A DNA stretch of 64,000 bases, from positions 1,984,001 through 2,048,000 of the forward strand of contig JACJYL010000001.1 of the NCBI GenBank assembly GCA_020636105.1. Direction: 5' to 3'. A program made the position numbers and the translations under genes. Below, piece after piece: positions 43,699-51,747 of the stretch. The notes beneath the pieces were generated by a model that had not been told where the DNA came from, did no database searches, and saw only the letters and a program-made list of their open reading frames with translations. The stretch comes from Lewinellaceae bacterium (GTDB taxonomy: Bacteria > Bacteroidota > Bacteroidia > Chitinophagales > Saprospiraceae). Within the stretch, counting starts at the first letter, position 1. Each line of letters begins with the position of its first letter.

Positions 43699-43716
43699 AC
43701 TACATACTTGGGTAGT
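43699..43716. promoter_or_regulatory. Candidate operator, regulator copy
   Basis: ACTACATACTTGGGTAGT: ends ACTAC/GTAGT form an inverted repeat. It matches the site at 50177-50194 in 16 of 18 bases. It lies about 200 bp upstream of the LuxR-type regulator gene. Confidence 0.55.
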
Positions 43717-43834
43717 CTGCGTTAAATAAATATTAAATTTTCCAATTAAATGCTTTCATCAAAAGACATAATAAAAACCGGGAAGTTGCTTTTTTAAATG
43801 GAAAATTTTAATAAAAATTGAATATTTTGAGGAT

Positions 43835-43879
43835 TCACCCGGGCCAGGAAACTGAGAATCTATTCCCGGCCCAGGTGAT
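43835..43879 (-). terminator. Terminator of the SusC/SusD operon
   Basis: TCACCCGGGCC and GGCCCAGGTGA form a stem with one A-C mismatch and further pairing inside (AGGAA/TTCC). The following minus-strand sequence (CCTCAAAATATTCAATTTTT) is T-rich only after about 14 bases. It stands about 26 bp beyond the last gene of the operon. Confidence 0.65.
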
Positions 43880-43904
43880 CTTTTCAAGCCTGCATTTGCA
43901 TCAA

Positions 43905-44384
43905 TTAATGCTCGTCTTCAAGAAATCCTGTGCGCTTGTATCCGGAATATACATACTCAGTACCCGGATCATCGGCAAACTCCATTCTAAGATAAATGGA
44001 ATCCGTTTTGTTGCCCCCGCTTGTGGTGGCTGCGGCTTTTATGATCTTACCTTCCAGGATGTTTACGGTAATGCTCTCATCATACAAATTATCAAGATTG
44101 GACCCACTGAGTACCATGCTACCAAGGTCTGCCGTGGCATGCACTTTGAAGGGCCACAATTCATGATCATCGATAAAAATATCCTTATCTGAATTGGCCG
44201 CAGTATTAAAAGTGCTCATCAAATTATACCCGGTAAGGGCATTACCTTCATAATATACCTTGATCCACCATTCTCCGCACATCTCCTGGAGCAGCACGCC
44301 TCCTATTTCAGGTTCTTTGCCGAGATCGCAGGCGGTAAGCTGCATCAATGCAGCGGCGAAAATTAATATTTTAAAATTCTTCAT
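43905..44384 (-). CDS. Lipid-binding putative hydrolase lipoprotein (Lipid_bd)
   Basis: 159 residues. Lipobox LTAC (Cys19). The mature part (GEWWIKVYYEGNALTGYNLM, STFNTAANSDKDIFIDDHEL, VYSGYKRTGFLED) matches the small Lipid_bd family that accompanies SusC/SusD pairs in Bacteroidota. Presumed outer-membrane lipoprotein of the uptake complex. It is the last gene of the operon, 14 bp after the DUF5012-like gene. Confidence 0.83.
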   Translation of the reverse strand: MKNFKILIFAAALMQLTACDLGKEPEIGGVLLQEMCGEWWIKVYYEGNALTGYNLMSTFNTAANSDKDIFIDDHELWPFKVHATADLGSMVLSGSNLDNLYDESITVNILEGKIIKAAATTSGGNKTDSIYLRMEFADDPGTEYVYSGYKRTGFLEDEH

Positions 44385-44398
44385 TATATCAATTTTGA

Positions 44399-45058
44399 TT
44401 AGTTAGTAATTTTTGTAAGTTCAACATCGAAACCAAAAGCATAATCCACCAGGGTAGCTCTCCATGTCATGGTCTGGTGATCGTCACTGATCTCTCCATT
44501 GGTCAATTCCACGGGGCCAAAAGCGCAGTTACCTACCCCGGCGGTGACGGTATTCCCGGAAATTTGAATGGTGGACGGAGCGGCATAGTCATTGCCGTAA
44601 CTTCTTCCGAATTCATAATACCCCCCAAGCAGGTCAGAAATAAAATATCCGCCCCCAGGGTTGGTGGAAAGCAGGATAAGTCCACCGCTAACGCCTACAC
44701 GCGTACCGTCGTAAATCCCCACAACATCTCCGTTTTCATAAACGATCACGGTTCTGGAAAGTGAAGAAGCAAAACCATCAGAATTTACAGCACTGTATGA
44801 AATATTGTAAAAACCAGGTGTATTTACATCCACGCTCCCCGAAACCACTACTGGAATTTCATCCCCATTTTCGGTTGCCGTTACACCGGGATCATTAAAC
44901 GCCTCTCCTATCGGTTGAAAGACGACAGGCGCTCCTGCCATGGTCAAATCAGCAAAAAAAGTGGTTCTGGAGAGATTTTCCGTCTCCAGCTCTTTAGTAC
45001 ACGACGTAGCAATAACCATCGATATGGCCAATGCCGCTATTATTTTAGTTATTTTCAT
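44399..45058 (-). CDS. BT_2262/DUF5012-like Ig-fold lipoprotein of the SusC operon
   Basis: 219 residues. Lipobox IATSC (Cys20). An Ig-like domain similar to DUF5011 (about 45-110: GVTATENGDEIPVVVSG, FYNISYSAVNSDGFASSLSR) is followed by a BT_2262-type C-terminal domain (GGYYEFGRSYGNDYAAPS). Such proteins are surface lipoproteins that bind or position ligand near the SusC/SusD channel. The order SusC, SusD, this gene, Lipid_bd is a recurrent operon type. Confidence 0.75.
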   Translation of the reverse strand: MKITKIIAALAISMVIATSCTKELETENLSRTTFFADLTMAGAPVVFQPIGEAFNDPGVTATENGDEIPVVVSGSVDVNTPGFYNISYSAVNSDGFASSLSRTVIVYENGDVVGIYDGTRVGVSGGLILLSTNPGGGYFISDLLGGYYEFGRSYGNDYAAPSTIQISGNTVTAGVGNCAFGPVELTNGEISDDHQTMTWRATLVDYAFGFDVELTKITN

Positions 45059-45090
45059 TTATGTTGAATTTAATTAATTAAAAAAGCCAA

Positions 45091-46560
45091 TTACTTTGCC
45101 CACCAAACTCGCTCAGTAATAGGTTGTTCCACTGGGGTATTGCTGTTATTCCTCCTGGTCAGGTCAGGAAAAATAAGCCTGCGGGGAAATACCCCATTGG
45201 TCACCCCGGCAATGGAATAGGTGTACTCCCCGGGTACATAATTAGGATCATCAGCCGGGACACTGGAAATATTGGGAATGCCAGTCCTGTTTTGATCCAT
45301 AAAAGATTCATAACCGCGTTCCACCATGGAAACCCATTTTTGCATCATGATGGCTTTCAGGTTTTGATCTAACGTTCCGTCCGGATAAGCATAAGCGCCC
45401 CCGTCACTGACGAGTCCGTCTCCATTTACCCCATGTCTGGCACAGGATTGCATCACCCCGCTGTTGTAATATCCGATCACATCACCGGAATTCCCGTAGC
45501 GGAGATTGGCCTCGGCAAGCATGAAATTAACTTCTTCTGTGGTGAAAAAATAAAAGGCAGTCGTTGGGCTAAATACAGCAACATCAGGAGCTGCCGGATC
45601 AATATCTGTTGACAAAGCATCAAAGTCACCTTGTCTCAATCCAAAGTGCCCGTTATTACCGGGATTAAAAAACGCATCGATCCTTGGATCATTGTTTTCC
45701 AGCAGGTATGAAATGAAAGTATGACTTCCTCTCAAATTGGTGGCAACATTTAGCTGTCGAACATTGGTTTCGTAAAGCGGGTAACTCCTGTTGGCCACAT
45801 CTTCAAAAATATCCATAGCCGCATCCCCGGTGAGGAGATTATCACTGTTTAAAATTTTGGAAATCCCATCCTGGGCCACCGAACTTCTGGCTTCCGTCTG
45901 GCGAAGATAAATTTTCAGTTTAAGCGTATTGGCAAAACGTATCCAGCTATCGATCTGTCCGTCTTTGCCCAGCGCCCCAAAGACAAAATCTGTTTGTATC
46001 CAGGTATTGCCGTCGGCTGTAAAATCTTTGGCCAAAGCTTCATCCAACATATCGATCAATCCATCGTAAACATCCTGCCCCGAATCAAATACAGGTTCAT
46101 TGATGCCTTCGTTCCCTTTTAATGCCTCGGAAAATGGAACTTGATCATAAAAATCAGCCAGAATCTGGTAGGTATATGCCATGAGGCTCGTAGCCTGAAG
46201 GTAAGCATTCCAGTTTCCTGCCTCTTCCGCACTCTTACGGATGACCGACAAATCGATCAATGCATCAGAATACAATTCTCTCCAGGCCACATTATAGCTG
46301 GATTTGGTCAGCCCGTAAGAATCTTCACTCCTGTATTGAGAAGCGACGTGGCTCTGTGTCCAGTGCTGAGACCATATTCCTCCCAATACACCGTAATAGC
46401 CATTGAGCACCCCTGCTATTTGTGCTTCTGCAGAGGGCAGTACCAGGGAAGGATCCACTTCCGTTGGATTGTTCGGATCTGAATTCACATCCAGGAAATC
46501 TGAACAGCTGGAAAGAAAGGCCAATAAAGTAAAGGCACTATAAATTACTATTTTTTTCAT
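45091..46560 (-). CDS. SusD/RagB-type nutrient-binding lipoprotein
   Basis: 489 residues. Lipobox LSSC (Cys19) followed by SDFLDVNSDPNNPTEVDPSL, the hallmark of the SusD-like 2 family. TPR-like helical scaffold (YLQATSLMAYTYQILADFYD, PFSEALKG, VNFMLAEANLRYGNSGDVI). It binds the imported molecule at the cell surface and closes the SusC barrel. The substrate cannot be read from sequence; no degradation enzymes are adjacent. Confidence 0.92.
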   Translation of the reverse strand: MKKIVIYSAFTLLAFLSSCSDFLDVNSDPNNPTEVDPSLVLPSAEAQIAGVLNGYYGVLGGIWSQHWTQSHVASQYRSEDSYGLTKSSYNVAWRELYSDALIDLSVIRKSAEEAGNWNAYLQATSLMAYTYQILADFYDQVPFSEALKGNEGINEPVFDSGQDVYDGLIDMLDEALAKDFTADGNTWIQTDFVFGALGKDGQIDSWIRFANTLKLKIYLRQTEARSSVAQDGISKILNSDNLLTGDAAMDIFEDVANRSYPLYETNVRQLNVATNLRGSHTFISYLLENNDPRIDAFFNPGNNGHFGLRQGDFDALSTDIDPAAPDVAVFSPTTAFYFFTTEEVNFMLAEANLRYGNSGDVIGYYNSGVMQSCARHGVNGDGLVSDGGAYAYPDGTLDQNLKAIMMQKWVSMVERGYESFMDQNRTGIPNISSVPADDPNYVPGEYTYSIAGVTNGVFPRRLIFPDLTRRNNSNTPVEQPITERVWWAK

Positions 46561-46640
46561 TTTTTTTAAATTTTTAGATTTTGAAATCAGGCCCGGAGCA
46601 AATGGCCGGTTCGGGCCCGATTGTCATGTATCATATTGTT

Positions 46641-49600
46641 TTAAAGGGACAACTTTAAGGTCACCCCATAAACTGCATTGGTCGGTGAGGAAGAGAATTC
46701 TCCGATCTTTCCGGCAAGTCCAATACCGAAAGTTGAGCCTTCAGGATCGACGAAGTGGTTTTCCTCAGGCGTCCACAAAACCAGGTTTCTGCCGAAAACG
46801 GTCAGGCTGGCTTTGCCAACGTGCAATTTATCGGTCAGTGTTGTCGGTAAATTATAAGACAAGGAAAGATTCCTCAGCTTGAAGAACGTTTTATCCAACA
46901 CATGATTTTCTTCCCTGGCAGGAACAGAACTTCCCCCCCAGAAGGTGTAGATGTTGCTTCGGTCAATTTCAGTGGTATTTTCAGCGAAAGTGCCGTCTGA
47001 ATTTTCAACCACTGAGTTCGGGATAATGTAAGGTTCACGGTCATTGTATTGCGTATTCCATGCATTGCCCACAAAATAATTCAACCGGGCCGTGTAAGAC
47101 CAGAAAACACCTCCTTTACGGTAATCCACGTCAAAAGACAACGCAAAGTCACCATAAGTCAGCGTATTGCTCAATCCCATCTGGTAATCCGGATTGATGC
47201 TGCCCATCAACTTTTTGTCACTTGCCTGTTGCGGCAAACCATTTGAAGGGTTCACCACTACGTTTCCGTTCGGGTCCAACTGGGCCGTTGGAGAATAAAT
47301 GGTTCCCAGGGGCTGGCCTACCTCGGCGCGTAATTCAATAGCGTAAGCTGTATTCAAGACGATGGAATTACCGGAAGCAGCATCCTGGTTAAGCTCGAGT
47401 ACTTCGTTTTTATTCTTATTGAAATTGTAGTTAAGATCCCATCTGAATTTACCCTTCTTTACCGGCGTCAGGTTTAGCATAAACTCAATGCCCTTATTTT
47501 GAATTTTACCAATATTTACCGTCTGGCTGGTAAACCCGGAAGTCGGATCTTTCTCCACATTGATGATTTGATCCGTAGTGATCCGGTCATAATAGGCAAT
47601 GTCCAAACCAATTCTGTTTTGGAACAAACGAACATCCGCTCCCACTTCATATTCAGTAGTGATCTCCGGCTGAAGCAGGTCATTTCCGATACGGTCCCCC
47701 AATTCAAAGGCGTTGGTGCCCCCTATTGGAAACTGGATGGTACCAAATCCACCCGCTGCGGCCTGGGCAGCAGTATAAATCGGTACAATTCTGTAAGGCG
47801 GCGCATCATTACCCACCTGGGCAACGGAAGCTCTCAACTTCAGGAAGGATAATGTTCCGGAAGGTAAGTTGAGGGCATCAGACAAAATAGCAGAAACGGT
47901 AAAAGCCGGATAGAAAAACGAATTGTTATCAGTAGGTAAGGTAGAAGACCAGTCATTTCTCGCCTGTAAAGTGGCGTATAACCAATCCCGGTAACCCAAA
48001 TTCACAATGCTGTACACCCCAACCAACCTTCTCAGCGAAATCGCGGAGGCGGAGGTAGGATTTACAGTGGAGTTAGACAATTGATAAAACCCCGGAATGG
48101 TAAGATCTGTAACAAAGGTGGCTACGTATTTAGTATATTGTTCGTTTACGTTGGATCCGAGTGTTACATCAAGGCTGAGATCATTGCCAATGTTGGTGTT
48201 GTAACTCAACAAGAGATCTCCATTCATTTGCCGGCGGGTAATGTTATTCTCAGCAACACGTCCGACCACATCATTCGAAGAAGAGTTTGGAGAGCCCGGA
48301 GTAATCCGCGCCACATTTCCATAATCGAAAATGCCGGCGTTGGAAAAGTCCCCACCGATGCGGAGAGAAGCTTTTAATTTGTCCGTAAAGCGATATTGGA
48401 TATTGGTATTTCCCCTGACCCGATTTTCAGAATACTCATTCCCCTGGTTGTTTAAAATGTAATAAGGATTCTGGGCATAAGGCGTAAAATAATTATCGAG
48501 GTTATTGAATTTCCCTTCATAATCCTTATGGTCCACGATGGAAATATCGCGGGGAATCTGGATCAGTTCCTGGAACAATACTTTACCGGCGCCGGCATCA
48601 TCTCCCTGACCGGTAGCGATGGCCTTTTGTTCCTTGTTCATAAATTCAACAGAAGCCCCAATGGTGACCTTTTCATTGCCGATCTCTCCCTTCAGGCCGA
48701 CCGTATTTCTTTTGTAGGAATCGGCATCCGTGGGCACCACACCATCTTCCTGGGCATTGGAATAGGAAAGTCTGAAACTTGCACTTTCATTCCCCCCGGC
48801 CACAGAAACGGAATTATTGACTCCATAACCGGTATCATAAAAATCACGGAGGTTGTTTTCCAAGGCAGTGAAAGGTTTCAGCTGACGGGAATTATCCACT
48901 GTATTTCCCCATAAACGGAGTTCATTGTCTGTCTTAGGTCCCCAGCTCCCATTTTCAATATTATCGAACAGGCCACTCCAGCCCTGACCGAAAGTATTTT
49001 GCATATGGGGCAACCTGTTCACCTGGGAACGCGTGTAAGAACCGGAGTAATCAACAGTAAGTTTTTGATTACGCTTTCCCGATTTGGTGGTAATAATAAT
49101 GGCTCCGTTGGCGGCACGGGAACCATAAAGCGCTGTGGCCGCGGCTCCTTTCAAAACTGAAATATTTTCGATATCATCAGGGTTTATATCATTGACCTGG
49201 TTACCAAAATCCTGGGATCGGTTAAAATCATCCAGCGGGTTTAATAAGGTAGTAACGGATGTATTGTTACCGTTGGAAGCCGGCACTCCGTCAATGACGA
49301 GCAGTGCCTGGTTATTTCCGGTAACCGACCCATACCCCCGGATGACAATCTCCGAACTTCCTCCGGGTTGACTGTTGGTGTTTACGGTCAGTCCGGCAAC
49401 CTTCCCGGAAAGCGCATCCACAAAACTGTTGTTCCGCGTTTTGGTGATCTCATCCCCATCGACCTGGGTTACTCCATAACCGAGTGTTTTCTCGTCTTTT
49501 TCAATACCGAGTGCGGTGACCACGGCAGTCTGCAGGGTGATCCCTTCAGTCAGGACGACGTCAATCACATTGGATATTCCGATGGGAATTTCCTTTGGGT

Positions 49601-49832
49601 CAAATCCGGTAAAGCTGAAAATCAGGACATCGCGGCCCTCGGCAACGCTAAGCGTGTATCGACCGTCAAAATCTGTTACCGTACCGGAGGTGGTTCCCTT
49701 GACGAGAATACTTGCCCCGATTAGCGGCTCTCCGGTTTGGTCTGTGACCGTGCCACTTATGGAACGTTGTGCAAGCGCTATGCCCAAGGTAAATAGTACC
49801 ATCGACACAACAAGTAAAGTTTTTTTCATCAT
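46641..49832 (-). CDS. SusC/RagA-type TonB-dependent outer membrane protein
   Basis: 1063 residues from ATG 49832 (MMKKTLLVVSMVLFTLGIAL); a frame to 50027 adds 65 residues that do not fit a signal peptide. Carboxypeptidase-D regulatory-like domain (ISGTVTDQTGEPLIGASILV), then a plug (VVTALGIEKDEKTLGYGVTQ; VLKGAAATALYGSRAANGAI) and a long barrel. First gene of an operon with SusD, DUF5012-like and Lipid_bd genes. Promoter with a candidate operator at 50148-50194 and a leader of about 310 nucleotides containing a hairpin at 49997-50021. Confidence 0.95.
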   Translation of the reverse strand: MMKKTLLVVSMVLFTLGIALAQRSISGTVTDQTGEPLIGASILVKGTTSGTVTDFDGRYTLSVAEGRDVLIFSFTGFDPKEIPIGISNVIDVVLTEGITLQTAVVTALGIEKDEKTLGYGVTQVDGDEITKTRNNSFVDALSGKVAGLTVNTNSQPGGSSEIVIRGYGSVTGNNQALLVIDGVPASNGNNTSVTTLLNPLDDFNRSQDFGNQVNDINPDDIENISVLKGAAATALYGSRAANGAIIITTKSGKRNQKLTVDYSGSYTRSQVNRLPHMQNTFGQGWSGLFDNIENGSWGPKTDNELRLWGNTVDNSRQLKPFTALENNLRDFYDTGYGVNNSVSVAGGNESASFRLSYSNAQEDGVVPTDADSYKRNTVGLKGEIGNEKVTIGASVEFMNKEQKAIATGQGDDAGAGKVLFQELIQIPRDISIVDHKDYEGKFNNLDNYFTPYAQNPYYILNNQGNEYSENRVRGNTNIQYRFTDKLKASLRIGGDFSNAGIFDYGNVARITPGSPNSSSNDVVGRVAENNITRRQMNGDLLLSYNTNIGNDLSLDVTLGSNVNEQYTKYVATFVTDLTIPGFYQLSNSTVNPTSASAISLRRLVGVYSIVNLGYRDWLYATLQARNDWSSTLPTDNNSFFYPAFTVSAILSDALNLPSGTLSFLKLRASVAQVGNDAPPYRIVPIYTAAQAAAGGFGTIQFPIGGTNAFELGDRIGNDLLQPEITTEYEVGADVRLFQNRIGLDIAYYDRITTDQIINVEKDPTSGFTSQTVNIGKIQNKGIEFMLNLTPVKKGKFRWDLNYNFNKNKNEVLELNQDAASGNSIVLNTAYAIELRAEVGQPLGTIYSPTAQLDPNGNVVVNPSNGLPQQASDKKLMGSINPDYQMGLSNTLTYGDFALSFDVDYRKGGVFWSYTARLNYFVGNAWNTQYNDREPYIIPNSVVENSDGTFAENTTEIDRSNIYTFWGGSSVPAREENHVLDKTFFKLRNLSLSYNLPTTLTDKLHVGKASLTVFGRNLVLWTPEENHFVDPEGSTFGIGLAGKIGEFSSSPTNAVYGVTLKLSL

Positions 49833-50147
49833 AACTTTAATAAAATTGGTGAAACAATAGACATACTTCTTTCTGAGTACCTGCCCGTCGGCAGCTCTTT
49901 GTTTTTCATACTGAGTCCATTGTTTTGCAGAGGGAATGCTCCGGATGGTGCGCCCCTTTACAGCAACATAAATTTTATGTGCTAATGATGATGATTCAAC
50001 CTGCCTGTCCAAAGCAGGTTGTGACAACTTTTGGAAAATATATTATTGATAAAAACCTGTCGAATGTAAGCCGACAAGCACAAAGGCTGGTAGTTGGTTG
50101 TGAATTGAATCCTTCTGAAAAGTGCATAGAAGTTTCTCAATTCCATA

Positions 50148-50177
50148 CAAAGGTAATCGGTTGCTGAAAGTTACAAA
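50148..50177 (-). promoter_or_regulatory. susC operon promoter
   Basis: On the minus strand TTTG (50174-50177), 18 bp, TACCTTTG (50148-50155). Both elements fit the Bacteroidota consensus exactly. Transcription would start about 310 nucleotides before the susC ATG. Confidence 0.65.
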
Positions 50178-50194
50178 CTACACATTTGGGTAGT
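50177..50194. promoter_or_regulatory. Candidate operator directly upstream of the susC -33 box
   Basis: ACTACACATTTGGGTAGT, an imperfect inverted repeat (ACTAC/GTAGT), abuts the -33 element, the usual place for an activator. It shares 16 of 18 bases with the site at 43699-43716 next to the LuxR-type regulator gene. Confidence 0.6.
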
Positions 50195-50344
50195 TTTGGA
50201 TCAAAAGTGGAGTGGTACAAAAAAGAACTGCACCCTTTTTAAGTCCATTCCTTCCCAAAAAGCCCCCCACGTGAAGGCTTTATAAAATTTATTTTTTAAA
50301 ATTTTAAATTCTCCAGAGTATAACCCAATAATCATATAATTATC

Positions 50345-50352
50345 TAAATTTG
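50345..50352 (+). promoter_or_regulatory. metK promoter -7 element
   Basis: TAAATTTG matches TAnnTTTG, 26 bp before the metK ATG, so the leader is very short. Confidence 0.5.
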
Positions 50353-50378
50353 CAGCGACTTTAAAAAAAAATAATACT

Positions 50379-51632
50379 ATGCCTTATCTTTTTACATCGG
50401 AATCTGTTTCCGAAGGTCATCCCGATAAAGTTTCCGATCAGATTTCTGATGCCCTTGTTGACCATTTCCTGGCTTTTGACCCAAGTTCAAAAGTGGCTTG
50501 TGAAACCCTTGTGACTACCGGACAGGTAGTACTCGCGGGAGAGGTAAAATCCAGTACTTACCTCGATGTTCAGAAAATTGCCAGAGATGTCATCAACAGG
50601 ATTGGATATACCAAATCTGAATACATGTTTGAGGGCAATTCCTGTGGCGTACTGTCTTCTATCCATGAACAATCTCCCGACATCAACCAGGGGGTGGAAC
50701 GTTCCAACCCGGAGGATCAGGGCGCCGGCGACCAGGGTATGATGTTTGGTTATGCCAGCAATGAAACCGATAACTATATGCCTTTGGCGCTTGACCTGGC
50801 TCACAAAATTCTGGTGGAACTCGCTGCAATCCGTAAAGAAGGCAAATTAATGACTTACCTGCGACCGGATTCAAAATCCCAGGTAACTATAGAATATTCA
50901 GATGACAATAAGCCGCAACGCATCGATTCAATCGTCGTATCTACCCAGCATGACGATTTTGATGAGGATGCAAAAATGCTGGCGAAGATTCGTGAGGATG
51001 TCATCAATATCGTCATCCCAAGGGTGAAAGCCACGATCAAACCCGAATTGCAAAAATTATTTACCGACCACATCACCTACCACGTCAACCCAACAGGAAA
51101 ATTCGTCATTGGGGGACCGCACGGAGATACCGGATTGACCGGACGTAAAATCATCGTTGATACTTACGGGGGAAAAGGAGCTCACGGTGGAGGTGCTTTT
51201 TCCGGAAAGGATCCTTCAAAAGTGGATCGTTCTGCAGCCTACGCTACACGCCATATTGCCAAAAACCTGGTGGCCGCCGGTGTTTGTGATGAAGTATTGG
51301 TTCAGGTTTCTTACGCCATCGGCGTTGCAAAACCGACTAATATTTACATCCAGACTTACGGAACATCAAGGGTCGGGTTGACTGACGGGCAGATCGCTGA
51401 AAAAGTAATGGAAGTGTTTGATATGCGTCCGTATGCCATCGAACAGCGGCTCAAACTGCGCAACCCTATTTATTCAGATACTGCAGCTTACGGGCATATG
51501 GGCAGAACACCGGAAGTCAAAACCATCACGCTCGTGAATGGTTCCGGAGAGAAAAAGGTAATGGAAGTAGAAACCTTTACCTGGGAAAAACTCGATTTTG
51601 TAGATAAAGTCAAAAAAGCCTTTTATTTATAA
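50379..51632 (+). CDS. metK: S-adenosylmethionine synthetase MetK
   Basis: 417 residues. Makes S-adenosylmethionine from methionine and ATP. Seen: SESVSEGHPDKVSDQISDAL (N-terminal ATP motif), GAGDQGMMFGYASNET, GPHGDTGLTGRKIIVDTYGG and GGGAFSGKDPSKVDRSAAYA. Full length for bacterial MetK. Essential housekeeping gene; followed by its own terminator at 51659-51688. Confidence 0.98.
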   Translation: MPYLFTSESVSEGHPDKVSDQISDALVDHFLAFDPSSKVACETLVTTGQVVLAGEVKSSTYLDVQKIARDVINRIGYTKSEYMFEGNSCGVLSSIHEQSPDINQGVERSNPEDQGAGDQGMMFGYASNETDNYMPLALDLAHKILVELAAIRKEGKLMTYLRPDSKSQVTIEYSDDNKPQRIDSIVVSTQHDDFDEDAKMLAKIREDVINIVIPRVKATIKPELQKLFTDHITYHVNPTGKFVIGGPHGDTGLTGRKIIVDTYGGKGAHGGGAFSGKDPSKVDRSAAYATRHIAKNLVAAGVCDEVLVQVSYAIGVAKPTNIYIQTYGTSRVGLTDGQIAEKVMEVFDMRPYAIEQRLKLRNPIYSDTAAYGHMGRTPEVKTITLVNGSGEKKVMEVETFTWEKLDFVDKVKKAFYL

Positions 51633-51658
51633 TCATTATAAATTTCAGAAAAAGTGAT

Positions 51659-51688
51659 AAAAAAGCCGGTTCAATTGAATCGGCTTTT
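51659..51688 (+). terminator. metK terminator
   Basis: AAAAAGCCG pairs with CGGCTTTTT across a 12-base loop (GTTCAATTGAAT), followed by T's. It stands 27 bp after the stop codon. Confidence 0.85.
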
Positions 51689-51747
51689 TTATTTTGCACC
51701 CTTTAAACCAACCCAATTGTCCAAATTCATCATTTAAATTGAATCAA

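Larger units (their letters stand above)
43496..43904. other. Intergenic region with shared operator and terminator
   Basis: 409 bp. It contains the candidate operator (43699-43716), a weak TATTTTTA on the minus strand (43669-43676) as a possible -7 element, and the terminator at 43835-43879. Rich in A and T elsewhere; no small gene seen. Confidence 0.5.
49833..50378. other. Regulatory region between susC and metK
   Basis: 546 bp. Contains the susC leader with an 8-bp hairpin CAACCTGC/GCAGGTTG (49997-50004, 50014-50021), the susC promoter, its candidate operator, and the metK promoter at 50345-50352. No riboswitch fold is apparent before metK: only 27 bases lie between the -7 element and the ATG. 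Confidence 0.55.

Noticed and set aside
46641..50027. Longer start for the SusC-like protein at 50027
   Set aside because: The extra 65 residues lack a signal peptide; the signal starts at 49832, downstream of the promoter at 50148-50177.
50200..50378. SAM riboswitch before metK
   Set aside because: The -7 element leaves a leader of under 30 nucleotides and no suitable stem structure is visible.
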